Shown in pieces: positions 1 through 5,476 of a DNA stretch of 5,602 nt. The position numbers and the translations under genes were made by a program. Source of the DNA: Nitrospirota bacterium (lineage in GTDB: Bacteria; Nitrospirota; Nitrospiria; Nitrospirales; UBA8639); assembly GCA_029881175.1 (NCBI GenBank), contig JAOUNC010000208.1, positions 1 to 5,602 on the forward strand. Reading direction: 5' to 3'. The notes beneath the pieces are model-generated. The model was not told the DNA's origin. It did not search any database and worked only from the letters and a program-made list of their open reading frames with translations. The stretch's first letter is position 1, and every line of letters begins with the position of its first letter.

Positions 1-2
1 AC

Positions 3-2426
3 GGCAAAGTGTGGGTATCGGAAGTAGCGGCCTTGGATGAAGGCGACTCGACAAGTTCTGCAGGCGACAGTGTGGCCGCCGCCGCGACCGGAGACCGAAA
101 GACCATTACGTTTGTCATCAATATGATGGGAGTGGATTATTCGGCGCAAGGAGCCTCCCCCTATACCCAGACGCATGTGAACAGTTCCGGGTTAGCCATG
201 CATGATCCTGTGAACTTTTCGGTGAATAGTGCGTATGAAGAAGCCTCATTCGGGCAAGTGACGTTTTCGGGAACGACGGCGACAGATGTCTTTTTGGTAT
301 CCGTGCCCTATGACCCGGCAGAGGCTTGTGCCTATCGAACCATTGCGGCAAACGCCGATTCGGCTTCTCCGGTGAATCTAAATGGATATCGCCACAAGAT
401 GTATGTAGTGCCGCCTGCAGCCATTTCCGGTTGTACATGGTTGGCTTTAGGAGAAGTGGGAAGTTATGCCAGTACTGCAACGAGAAAGTCCTGGAGCACA
501 AGAATAGATGCGATTGCATTTGCGCATGAATTAGGCCACAACATTGGCTGGCATCATGCCGCCACAGATCCGGATAATGACGGCACCAAAAATGTGGAAT
601 ATGGGGATACGTCAGATTTAATGGGCTATTGTTGTTCAAAGCGGACACTCAACAGTGTGCATGTGGATCAAGCTGGGTGGTTTGATCGATCGGACTTGCA
701 AAGTAAAATAGTGGATGTGACGAGTGCTGGCCAATTTACGTTGGCACCCTTAGGCACCGATCCTTCGTCCTCAAGCGATCCACAAATCTTAAGAATTACC
801 CCTTCAACGGGATGGCCCTATTATCTTTCCTACCGGCAACGAACAGGTAAAGATGTGACCTTGTCTTCCACGTATACGACTGGTGTCAATATCCATCGTG
901 GGTTGGAAACCGGAAATTGGTCCTACTTGATTAAGGTGCTAAAAAGTGATTTCAGTGATCCGAATTTTTACGAATTTCATGATGCGGCTAATAGCCTGAC
1001 CGTTTCCCAGGCCGAAAATAATGCGAACTATGTCACCATTGATGTCAGCTTTGGCGGGGAATGTGTGGTGGGAGACACCCAAGTGGTCCTTGCTCCGAGC
1101 AGTCAAGAAGTCAGTACCCTCGCCCAAACTCCGACATATACCGTGAACATTATCAATAACGATACCGCAGAATGTGACGAGACGAATTATCAGGTGTCGC
1201 TTGCTTCGGTGAAAGACGCTCAAGGCAATGCGGTTCCTGCCATTACTGGGGCAGTTCAAAGTTCGACCGTAACGGTAGCCCCTCAGAGTCAAGGGTCGAC
1301 GACCGTCACGATGGGGTTAGGCGATGTGACCAATGGGTTGTACTCTCTGGTGCTAGATGTGTCGGATCAGAATGTCAATGAACCCTTGCATGCGAAGCAA
1401 GCCACGGGATCACTGAATGTGAATGTGGCGGTGTGTCAGATTGGAACGCCGACGGTTTCAGTGACGCCTGCTTCTCAAGTATTGACTGATGTCAGTCAAT
1501 TGCAACCCTACAACGTGACCGTGACGAATACCGATAGCTCGGCCTGTTCGTCGACAAATTGGTCAGTGGGGCTCACCTCTTTGCTGAGCGGGACGGTGAC
1601 CAATCCAGTGTTGAATGTCGCGCCGGGGACCTCTGCCTCGACGTTTATCAACATGAATGTGGCGGGAGCAGCTGATGGTCTGTATCCGATGACGATTCAT
1701 GTGTCGGATACGAACACTGGCTCTGCCGTGCATGCGGCCCAAGGTTCAGCATCCTTGGAATTGAATGTGAACAGTTGCGTGATTGGCGCACCAACCCTCG
1801 TCTTAACGCCAAGCCAACAGCTGGTGTCCGATGTGAGTGGGCTCCAAGCCTATATGCTGAAACTTACGAACAATGATAGTTCGTTCTGTAATGCCAGCTC
1901 GTGGTCTGTGGCGGTGACCTCAGACTTGGGGAGTACGGTCGTGACTCCCACATTGAATGTGGCCCCTGGGGGCCAGGGGATGACAACCATCAATATGCAG
2001 GTGTCTGGAGCGGTAGATGGAACCTATCCCTTAACCGTCATGGTTTCTGATGGTAAGGCAGGACATGCTGGTCAGGTGGGAGCTTCTCTGCAATTGGATT
2101 TAATGGCCCCAACAGCACCTTCCGGGGTCTCGGCCCAATTGACTGGGAAAAGACGTAATCGGTCTGTTCAAGTTTCGTGGAACCAGGCCAGTGATAGTTC
2201 TGGTGGGACAGGTGTGGCTTCCTACTCTGTGTACCGGAACGGGGTGTTGTTGGGTTCGACGACGAGCCTGAATTATAAAGATGGTAATTTTTCGACCACC
2301 AGCGACAATGTCTATGAGGTGTATGCGGTTGACCAGGTTGGACATATCTCAGCGTCGCCTGGAACTGTGACCTACACAGATAGCGGGGGTGGTGGGAAGA
2401 AGCCGAGGGGAGCCAGGGTGAAGTAA
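3..2426 (+). CDS. Secreted zinc metalloprotease, peptidase M11 (gametolysin) type, with three NEW3-like repeats and an FN3 domain; 5' partial
   Basis: This is a probable secreted protease. The frame is open to the left edge (Gly-Lys codons precede the GTG at 9), so the true start and signal peptide lie upstream. Numbering from the GTG at 9, HELGHNIGWHH at 173-183 is a complete metzincin site HExxHxxGxxH: zinc ligands H173, H177 and H183, with catalytic E174. EYGDTSDLMGY follows and supplies the Met-turn at M205. This pairing is typical of the M11/gametolysin family. Residues ~352-698 hold three tandem beta-sandwich repeats (starting at C352, C476 and C590) resembling NEW3/NPCBM-associated domains. 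Residues ~700-792 form a fibronectin type III domain (VSW, SYSVYRNG and YAVDQVGH signatures). The end is a Gly4 linker and a basic tail, with no sortase or PEP-CTERM signal. All active-site residues are intact. Known for the family: extracellular proteolysis of glycoprotein or matrix. Inferred: the C-terminal domains bind a surface or substrate. The substrate is unknown. Confidence 0.88.
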   Translation, partial: GKVWVSEVAALDEGDSTSSAGDSVAAAATGDRKTITFVINMMGVDYSAQGASPYTQTHVNSSGLAMHDPVNFSVNSAYEEASFGQVTFSGTTATDVFLVSVPYDPAEACAYRTIAANADSASPVNLNGYRHKMYVVPPAAISGCTWLALGEVGSYASTATRKSWSTRIDAIAFAHELGHNIGWHHAATDPDNDGTKNVEYGDTSDLMGYCCSKRTLNSVHVDQAGWFDRSDLQSKIVDVTSAGQFTLAPLGTDPSSSSDPQILRITPSTGWPYYLSYRQRTGKDVTLSSTYTTGVNIHRGLETGNWSYLIKVLKSDFSDPNFYEFHDAANSLTVSQAENNANYVTIDVSFGGECVVGDTQVVLAPSSQEVSTLAQTPTYTVNIINNDTAECDETNYQVSLASVKDAQGNAVPAITGAVQSSTVTVAPQSQGSTTVTMGLGDVTNGLYSLVLDVSDQNVNEPLHAKQATGSLNVNVAVCQIGTPTVSVTPASQVLTDVSQLQPYNVTVTNTDSSACSSTNWSVGLTSLLSGTVTNPVLNVAPGTSASTFINMNVAGAADGLYPMTIHVSDTNTGSAVHAAQGSASLELNVNSCVIGAPTLVLTPSQQLVSDVSGLQAYMLKLTNNDSSFCNASSWSVAVTSDLGSTVVTPTLNVAPGGQGMTTINMQVSGAVDGTYPLTVMVSDGKAGHAGQVGASLQLDLMAPTAPSGVSAQLTGKRRNRSVQVSWNQASDSSGGTGVASYSVYRNGVLLGSTTSLNYKDGNFSTTSDNVYEVYAVDQVGHISASPGTVTYTDSGGGGKKPRGARVK
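1062..2102 (+). repeat. Three tandem Ig-like (NEW3-type) protein repeats within the metalloprotease gene
   Basis: Units run at about 1062-1433, 1434-1775 and 1776-2102, with protein periods of 124, 114 and about 109 residues. Each unit opens with Cys-x-x-Gly (CVVG, CQIG, CVIG). It continues to an Asn/Thr-Asp-Ser/Thr-x-x-Cys element (NDTAEC, TDSSAC, NDSSFC) about 40 residues later, then VAP(G/Q), and then a DGxYP-like strand ending in VSD (LYSLVLDVSD, LYPMTIHVSD, TYPLTVMVSD). The first unit carries an insertion and is the most divergent; units 2 and 3 are closest to each other. The two conserved cysteines per unit probably form an intradomain disulfide in the exported protein. The repeats are recognisable in protein but diverged in DNA, so this is an old duplication rather than a recent array. 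Confidence 0.85.
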
Positions 2427-2476
2427 TGAGTCGGAAGTATTTGTTCAGATGTGGAAGGTGAAAGCCTTACCATAGC

Positions 2477-2494
2477 ATGCACTTCATGGTGCAT
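2477..2494. other. Short inverted repeat downstream of the protease gene
   Basis: ATGCAC at 2477-2482 is matched by GTGCAT at 2489-2494 around a six-base loop, 50 bases after the protease stop codon and just upstream of the main terminator. It has no T-tract of its own. It could add a small hairpin to the 3' end of the transcript, or it could be chance. Confidence 0.3.
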
Positions 2495-2501
2495 CTCCTT
2501 G

Positions 2502-2538
2502 AAAACGGCGGCTGGAGTAAGCTCTGGCCGCCGTTTTT
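2502..2538. terminator. Strong Rho-independent terminator between convergent genes, probably bidirectional
   Basis: The arm AAAACGGCGGC at 2502-2512 pairs perfectly with GCCGCCGTTTT at 2527-2537. Pairing continues inward through T2513-G2526 and G2514-T2525 wobbles and GAG/CTC (2515-2517 with 2522-2524) to a TAAG loop at 2518-2521. That gives a stem of about 16 bp with a GC-rich core. A run of five T at 2534-2538 follows on the + strand, so it ends the protease transcript, whose stop is 76 bases upstream. On the - strand the left arm supplies four T after the same core, so it can also terminate ampG, whose stop codon is at 2574-2576. Confidence 0.9.
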
Positions 2539-2573
2539 CGTGTTTGGGAAAGTTTTATGAGAAGGCTGTCAGG

Positions 2574-3848
2574 TTATAAATCTGAGGTTTTGTGACCTGT
2601 TGGCAGGGGGGTGAGGCGGCGGAGCTTAGCAATCAGTAATAGTCCGGGGACAGCTAAAATTGTACAGAGAAGAAAGAACCCTTCCCACCCCAGCCAGGAA
2701 GCGAGAAAACCCGTAGTGGCCCCGGCAAAGACGCGTGGAATACCCATAAAGCTTGTGAGTAAGGCATATTGCGTGGCGGTAAAGCGCTTGTCAGTGAGGC
2801 TGGCCATGAACGCAACAAAGGCCGTCGTTCCCATTCCTCCGGTGAGATTTTCAAAGGCAATGACTACGGTGAGTAAAATGAGGTGATTGCCAACGATCGC
2901 CAGGAGGGCGAAACCAGCCGTTGAAATCATTTGCAGGAAACCAAAAATGAGAAGAGAGGGAACGATACCCCAACGATACACAACCAGCCCTGCTAAGACT
3001 CCCCCTCCGATACTGGCGGTCAGGCCAAAGGTTTTTACAATTCCCGCGACCGTGGACTTTGACACGTCTAAATCCACCCAGAAGGGTGCCAACATTTCCG
3101 AGGCCATACTGTCACCGATTTTATACAATAAAATAAACAAGAGAATGGAGATCCATTCCGGGCGACGGATAAATTCCAGAAAAGGGCTGGTGAAAGCCTC
3201 TTGAAATGATGTGGGAGGCGAAGCTTCAATGGTTGGCTCTGGGGCATACCACGTGGTCACAATCCCGATCAGCATGAATAAGCCCATGACGACATAGGCG
3301 GAAGACCAGGACAGATAGTCGGCTAAGATCAGGGCCAAGGCTCCGGACACGAGATTGCCAAGACGATAGCCATTTACAAAAATCGAGGAGCCAATTCCTA
3401 ACTCTTCATCGGGTAAATACTCGCGGCGATAGGCATCGAGGACAATATCTTGGCTTGCGCTAAAAAAGGCCACAAACAGGGAGAGAAAAACAATGGTGGA
3501 CAAGTGAATAGATGGTTTGGTTAAAGCCAACGACGCGATAGATACCATCAACACGAGTTGGGTTACCAGCATCCATCCACGTCGACGGCCTCCAAAAGGT
3601 GGAACGATTCGATCCATGAACGGAGCCCACAAAAACTTTAAGGTATAGGGGAGTCCGACGAGTCCGAAAAAACCGATGGTTGTTAAATCAAGCCCTTCTT
3701 CCCGCATCCAAAATTTGAGAGTCGAGCCTGTGAGTAAAAGCGGAAGGCCGGAAGAAAAGCCGGTCAAGAGCATGACCAGCATTTTGGGACCTAAGAGGAG
3801 TGTGAGAAAATTCTCCAGCCAATGTGCTGGCTGGTTTGGTGTGTTCAT
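2574..3848 (-). CDS. ampG: AmpG-family muropeptide permease (major facilitator superfamily)
   Basis: This inner-membrane transporter takes GlcNAc-1,6-anhydroMurNAc peptides released from the wall back into the cytoplasm for peptidoglycan recycling. In species with an inducible AmpC it also feeds the beta-lactamase signal. It closely matches E. coli AmpG as I remember it: GFSSGLP (residues 30-36), KFLWAP then MDR (71-80), GRRRGW (87-92), SASQDI (130-135), GYRLG (160-164), and a late ENLTGGMGTTAFVAF block (from 333) followed by FTATQYALL. Many hydrophobic segments fit a 12-helix MFS fold. At 424 residues it is shorter than the 491-residue E. coli protein, lacking most of the latter's C-terminal extension. 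An in-frame ATG two codons upstream (3852-3854) is only 2 nt from the AAGG motif, whereas the ATG at 3846-3848 sits 8 nt from it, so I prefer the latter. No ampC, ampD, ampR or nagZ is visible nearby. It converges on the protease gene and diverges from the unknown gene at 3995. Confidence 0.93.
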   Translation of the reverse strand: MNTPNQPAHWLENFLTLLLGPKMLVMLLTGFSSGLPLLLTGSTLKFWMREEGLDLTTIGFFGLVGLPYTLKFLWAPFMDRIVPPFGGRRRGWMLVTQLVLMVSIASLALTKPSIHLSTIVFLSLFVAFFSASQDIVLDAYRREYLPDEELGIGSSIFVNGYRLGNLVSGALALILADYLSWSSAYVVMGLFMLIGIVTTWYAPEPTIEASPPTSFQEAFTSPFLEFIRRPEWISILLFILLYKIGDSMASEMLAPFWVDLDVSKSTVAGIVKTFGLTASIGGGVLAGLVVYRWGIVPSLLIFGFLQMISTAGFALLAIVGNHLILLTVVIAFENLTGGMGTTAFVAFMASLTDKRFTATQYALLTSFMGIPRVFAGATTGFLASWLGWEGFFLLCTILAVPGLLLIAKLRRLTPLPTGHKTSDL

Positions 3849-3856
3849 CTTCATGA

Positions 3857-3860
3857 CCTT
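3857..3860 (-). promoter_or_regulatory. Weak ribosome binding site deciding the ampG start
   Basis: On the - strand AAGG lies 2 nt before the ATG at 3854 and 8 nt before the in-frame ATG at 3848. Only the second spacing is workable for initiation, so ampG most likely begins at 3848. The motif is short, so support is modest. Confidence 0.45.
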
Positions 3861-3981
3861 ATCAAATAAATAGCCTTAGGTCTTGTCAGGTTTATCGTGA
3901 TTGGGTCAAGGTAGGAGTGCTGGTTCGCATCATTGAGCGCACGATGTGATATTTCTTAAAATGAGCCGGTCGAAGAATATC

Positions 3982-3986
3982 GGGAG
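3982..3986 (+). promoter_or_regulatory. Ribosome binding site of the unknown gene at 3995
   Basis: GGGAG lies 8 nt before the GTG at 3995 and 11 nt before the adjacent in-frame ATG at 3998. Spacing favours GTG, while codon preference favours ATG; the proteins differ by one residue. Its presence supports the reading frame being translated. Confidence 0.5.
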
Positions 3987-3994
3987 AATATTGG

Positions 3995-4402
3995 GTGATG
4001 GAATCAATAGACTTAAACAATGAGGTTCGGACCTGGCTCATCTCAATGATGGGGAAAATGATTAGCGTCATGATTCTTCAGAAACCATGTGATGGCGGGC
4101 CACAGCAGGTTGTGTGGAAGGGACAGGGTAAAGTGCTGAGATGTGTACAGGAAGGGGTGGTGTTGGATTTGAATGCTGGTGGATCATCCTGGTGGAGCAG
4201 GTTGTGGGGGAATTTGAGCGTGAAGCATGTTGTCCCCCGTTGGGTTCAAAAACCGTTATCCGTTCCGTATGGTGATTTGACGATTGATCTGGATCCTGTA
4301 ACGGGAACGAAGTGGTTAGTCATTGATGCAGCTACCTGGAAGCGGTCTCCAGAAGAATTGACAAAGAAGAAGGACGCCGAAGCCAAATTACTGAACCAGT
4401 AA
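3995..4402 (+). CDS. Small tryptophan-rich protein of unknown function
   Basis: I do not recognise this 135-residue protein. It has no signal peptide, no clear membrane helix and no familiar catalytic motif. It holds eight tryptophans (W14, W41, W66, W67, W71, W83, W107, W115), a high share for its size, and two cysteines (C32, C50). The middle (about 35-110) alternates hydrophobic and polar residues and reads like a compact beta-rich domain, with strand-like stretches GVVLDLN, LTIDLD and KWLVIDA. The last 20 residues are highly charged (KRSPEELTKKKDAEAK) and probably helical. A GGGAG ribosome binding site precedes it, and an in-frame stop at 3962-3964 limits the start to 3995 or 3998. It is divergent from ampG across about 146 bp and ends 27 bp from the convergent yqgE. 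A possible promoter (TTGAGC at 3933, TTAAAA at 3956, 17-bp spacer) is too weak to trust. It is likely a real gene; the function is open. Confidence 0.65.
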   Translation: MMESIDLNNEVRTWLISMMGKMISVMILQKPCDGGPQQVVWKGQGKVLRCVQEGVVLDLNAGGSSWWSRLWGNLSVKHVVPRWVQKPLSVPYGDLTIDLDPVTGTKWLVIDAATWKRSPEELTKKKDAEAKLLNQ

Positions 4403-4429
4403 ACGGTAGGGACGACAAGTCCGGAGAGA

Positions 4430-4996
4430 TTAATTGAGGCTGGGATCGATGGGCATGTGGGCATACATGCTGTATTCATCCCCAAAGGATTGGAGGATTT
4501 CAGCCCATAAGCCCAATGAATCGTTGTCGAAGACCATATTGGGTTTGGCCGGCATGGTCAGCCAGGAACCACTTTTCATTTCATTTTCCAATTGGCCTGG
4601 TCCCCATCCGGAATACCCCATATACGCCCGGAAGGATTCTTCCTCGGCCGGAACCTCAAGAATGCGTTTGAGGGTCTCCGTATTCCCTCCAAGGTAGACA
4701 CCATCGAGGACAGTATGAGTGTCTTCAACTTCTTCGTTGAGGTGATACAACACCAGTAAGCTATCTTTTTGAACCGGTCCACCACAGAAGACGCGGTGTG
4801 CTTGGCCTTCAAGTACGGGCATCTGGGGCAGGACTTCGGTGATATTCATCTCGGTTGGTCGATTTAATACGACGCCCAATGCTCCATCCGGACCATGTTC
4901 GCACAACAGAATAACCGTCTGGCGAAAATTGGGATCCCGCAGTGACGGGGTCGCAATGAGAAACATGCCTTTGCCTAATGGGGTATCCATGACCAT
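4430..4996 (-). CDS. yqgE: YqgE/AlgH family protein (UPF0301, DUF179)
   Basis: This is a conserved cytoplasmic protein of uncertain biochemical role. The family name AlgH comes from a Pseudomonas locus linked to alginate regulation; no catalytic activity is firmly established. Family landmarks are all present, numbering from the ATG at 4996: FLIATPSLRDPNF (12-24), LLCEH (30-34), GALGVVLNRP (38-47), GGPV (72-75) and GYSGWGPGQLENE (127-139), then a WL pair. The 188-residue length is usual for the family. Longer starts exist (TTG at 5026, ATG at 5023) but have no ribosome binding site and would add residues that the family lacks. ATG 4996 has AAGG 7 nt upstream; ATG 4990, with AGGA 8 nt upstream, is nearly as good. 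It lies about 150 bp downstream of the YggX-like gene on the same strand, so co-transcription is possible but not shown. Confidence 0.93.
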   Translation of the reverse strand: MVMDTPLGKGMFLIATPSLRDPNFRQTVILLCEHGPDGALGVVLNRPTEMNITEVLPQMPVLEGQAHRVFCGGPVQKDSLLVLYHLNEEVEDTHTVLDGVYLGGNTETLKRILEVPAEEESFRAYMGYSGWGPGQLENEMKSGSWLTMPAKPNMVFDNDSLGLWAEILQSFGDEYSMYAHMPIDPSLN

Positions 4997-4999
4997 AAT

Positions 5000-5007
5000 C
5001 CTACCTT
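5000..5007 (-). promoter_or_regulatory. Ribosome binding site deciding the yqgE start
   Basis: The - strand reads AAGGTAGG here. Its AAGG part is 7 nt before the ATG at 4996, and its AGGA part (5002-4999) is 8 nt before the ATG at 4990. The candidate starts at 5026 (TTG) and 5023 (ATG) lie upstream of this site and have no purine-rich motif. The site therefore places translation initiation inside the longest reading frame, in agreement with the family's usual N-terminus. Confidence 0.6.
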
Positions 5008-5144
5008 GCTTCAGAAAATCCATCAAGAGGCGGTTTTCATAGAGAATGGCGCGACAACCGTCGCCTGGAAGTCTTTAGCCAAATACCACATGGTTGATCT
5101 CACACAGACCTTATTGAGAAGGAAGGGGAATATTTGCATGGAGA

Positions 5145-5417
5145 TCAATGGCGGTAATCTTTAAATTCACCAGCTGTGTCATCTAATTTCAAGAATGTGC
5201 GCATCTGCGCCTTTAGGGTGGCCCTGGCGCTTTCATCGCCGAGATTGAGCTGGTATTCGTTAATCACCATGGTTTTTGTGCCACCGGGACCGGCCCACTC
5301 ATTCCAACAGGGCTGACAGACTTTTTGCTTAATTTCTTCTTCGAGCTTTCCCATAAACAGATTATCGGTAATGGGATCACTGTCCTTATCGCATTTGCAG
5401 CAATGAATTTGCGCCAT
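5145..5417 (-). CDS. Fe(2+)-trafficking protein homologue (YggX-like, PF04362) with two CxxC pairs
   Basis: This is a 90-residue cytoplasmic protein. YggX-type proteins protect iron-sulfur clusters from oxidative damage and are proposed to help in iron handling. The C-terminal two-thirds aligns by eye with E. coli YggX: a GKLEEEI helix (23-29), CWNEW (37-41, matching AWAQW), TMVINEYQLNL (49-59, matching TMLINEKKLNM) and AQMRTFL (70-76, matching QEMVNFL). C7 corresponds to the single N-terminal cysteine of YggX. Unlike the E. coli protein, this one has C6, C7 and C9 at the N-terminus and C34/C37 before the Trp. These form CxxC (6-9) and CxxC (34-37) pairs 24 residues apart, a spacing that suits a zinc-ribbon-like metal site. 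The start is firm: AAAAGGAG lies 6 nt upstream of the ATG. It precedes yqgE on the same strand. The family assignment is fairly safe; metal binding by the four cysteines is inferred. Confidence 0.8.
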   Translation of the reverse strand: MAQIHCCKCDKDSDPITDNLFMGKLEEEIKQKVCQPCWNEWAGPGGTKTMVINEYQLNLGDESARATLKAQMRTFLKLDDTAGEFKDYRH

Positions 5418-5423
5418 TCTGCT

Positions 5424-5431
5424 CTCCTTTT
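5424..5431 (-). promoter_or_regulatory. Near-consensus ribosome binding site of the YggX-like gene
   Basis: AAAAGGAG on the - strand, 6 nt before the ATG at 5417, is the best Shine-Dalgarno site in the window. It fixes the start codon and suggests efficient translation. Confidence 0.8.
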
Positions 5432-5441
5432 GTAGGTTAAG

Positions 5442-5466
5442 GGGGAACTCAATTCTCGTATTCCCC
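5442..5466 (-). promoter_or_regulatory. Leader hairpin upstream of the YggX-like gene
   Basis: GGGGAA at 5442-5447 is complementary to TTCCCC at 5461-5466, giving a 6-bp stem with a 13-base loop. The stem base is 10 bases upstream of the ribosome binding site at 5424-5431. It lacks a T-run, so it is not a terminator. It may stabilise or modulate the leader, or be chance. No riboswitch family is recognised. Confidence 0.3.
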
Positions 5467-5476
5467 AGATGGTGTT

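Noticed and set aside
118..648. Long - strand reading frame (176 codons) opposite the protease catalytic domain
   Set aside because: It lies wholly antisense to the clearly coding M11 domain, is rich in Pro, His and Arg without any motif, and has no ribosome binding site of note; it is a shadow frame.
2611..3204. Two + strand frames opposite ampG
   Set aside because: Both are antisense to a well-matched membrane protein and are basic, low-information sequences typical of the complement of hydrophobic codons.
3861..3890. Possible ampG promoter on the - strand (CTGACA, 17-bp spacer, TTTGAT)
   Set aside because: Transcription would begin almost at the start codon and would exclude the ribosome binding site used to choose the start, so the two readings conflict.
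3933..3961. Possible -35/-10 pair (TTGAGC, 17-bp spacer, TTAAAA) before the gene at 3995
   Set aside because: The -10 box matches only three of six consensus positions, so it is not distinguishable from background in this AT-rich gap.
4410..4422. GGAC/GTCC inverted repeat in the gap between the convergent genes
   Set aside because: A four-base stem with a five-base loop and no T-run is too weak to call a terminator.
4434..5042. + strand frames opposite yqgE
   Set aside because: yqgE is firmly identified on the - strand by family motifs along its whole length; the opposite frames have no recognisable features.
5138..5164. Eight-codon + strand frame (ATG at 5138) after a purine-rich GGAAGGGGA stretch
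   Set aside because: The spacing from the purine run is plausible, but the peptide is tiny, overlaps the end of the YggX-like gene on the other strand and leads to no downstream + strand gene.
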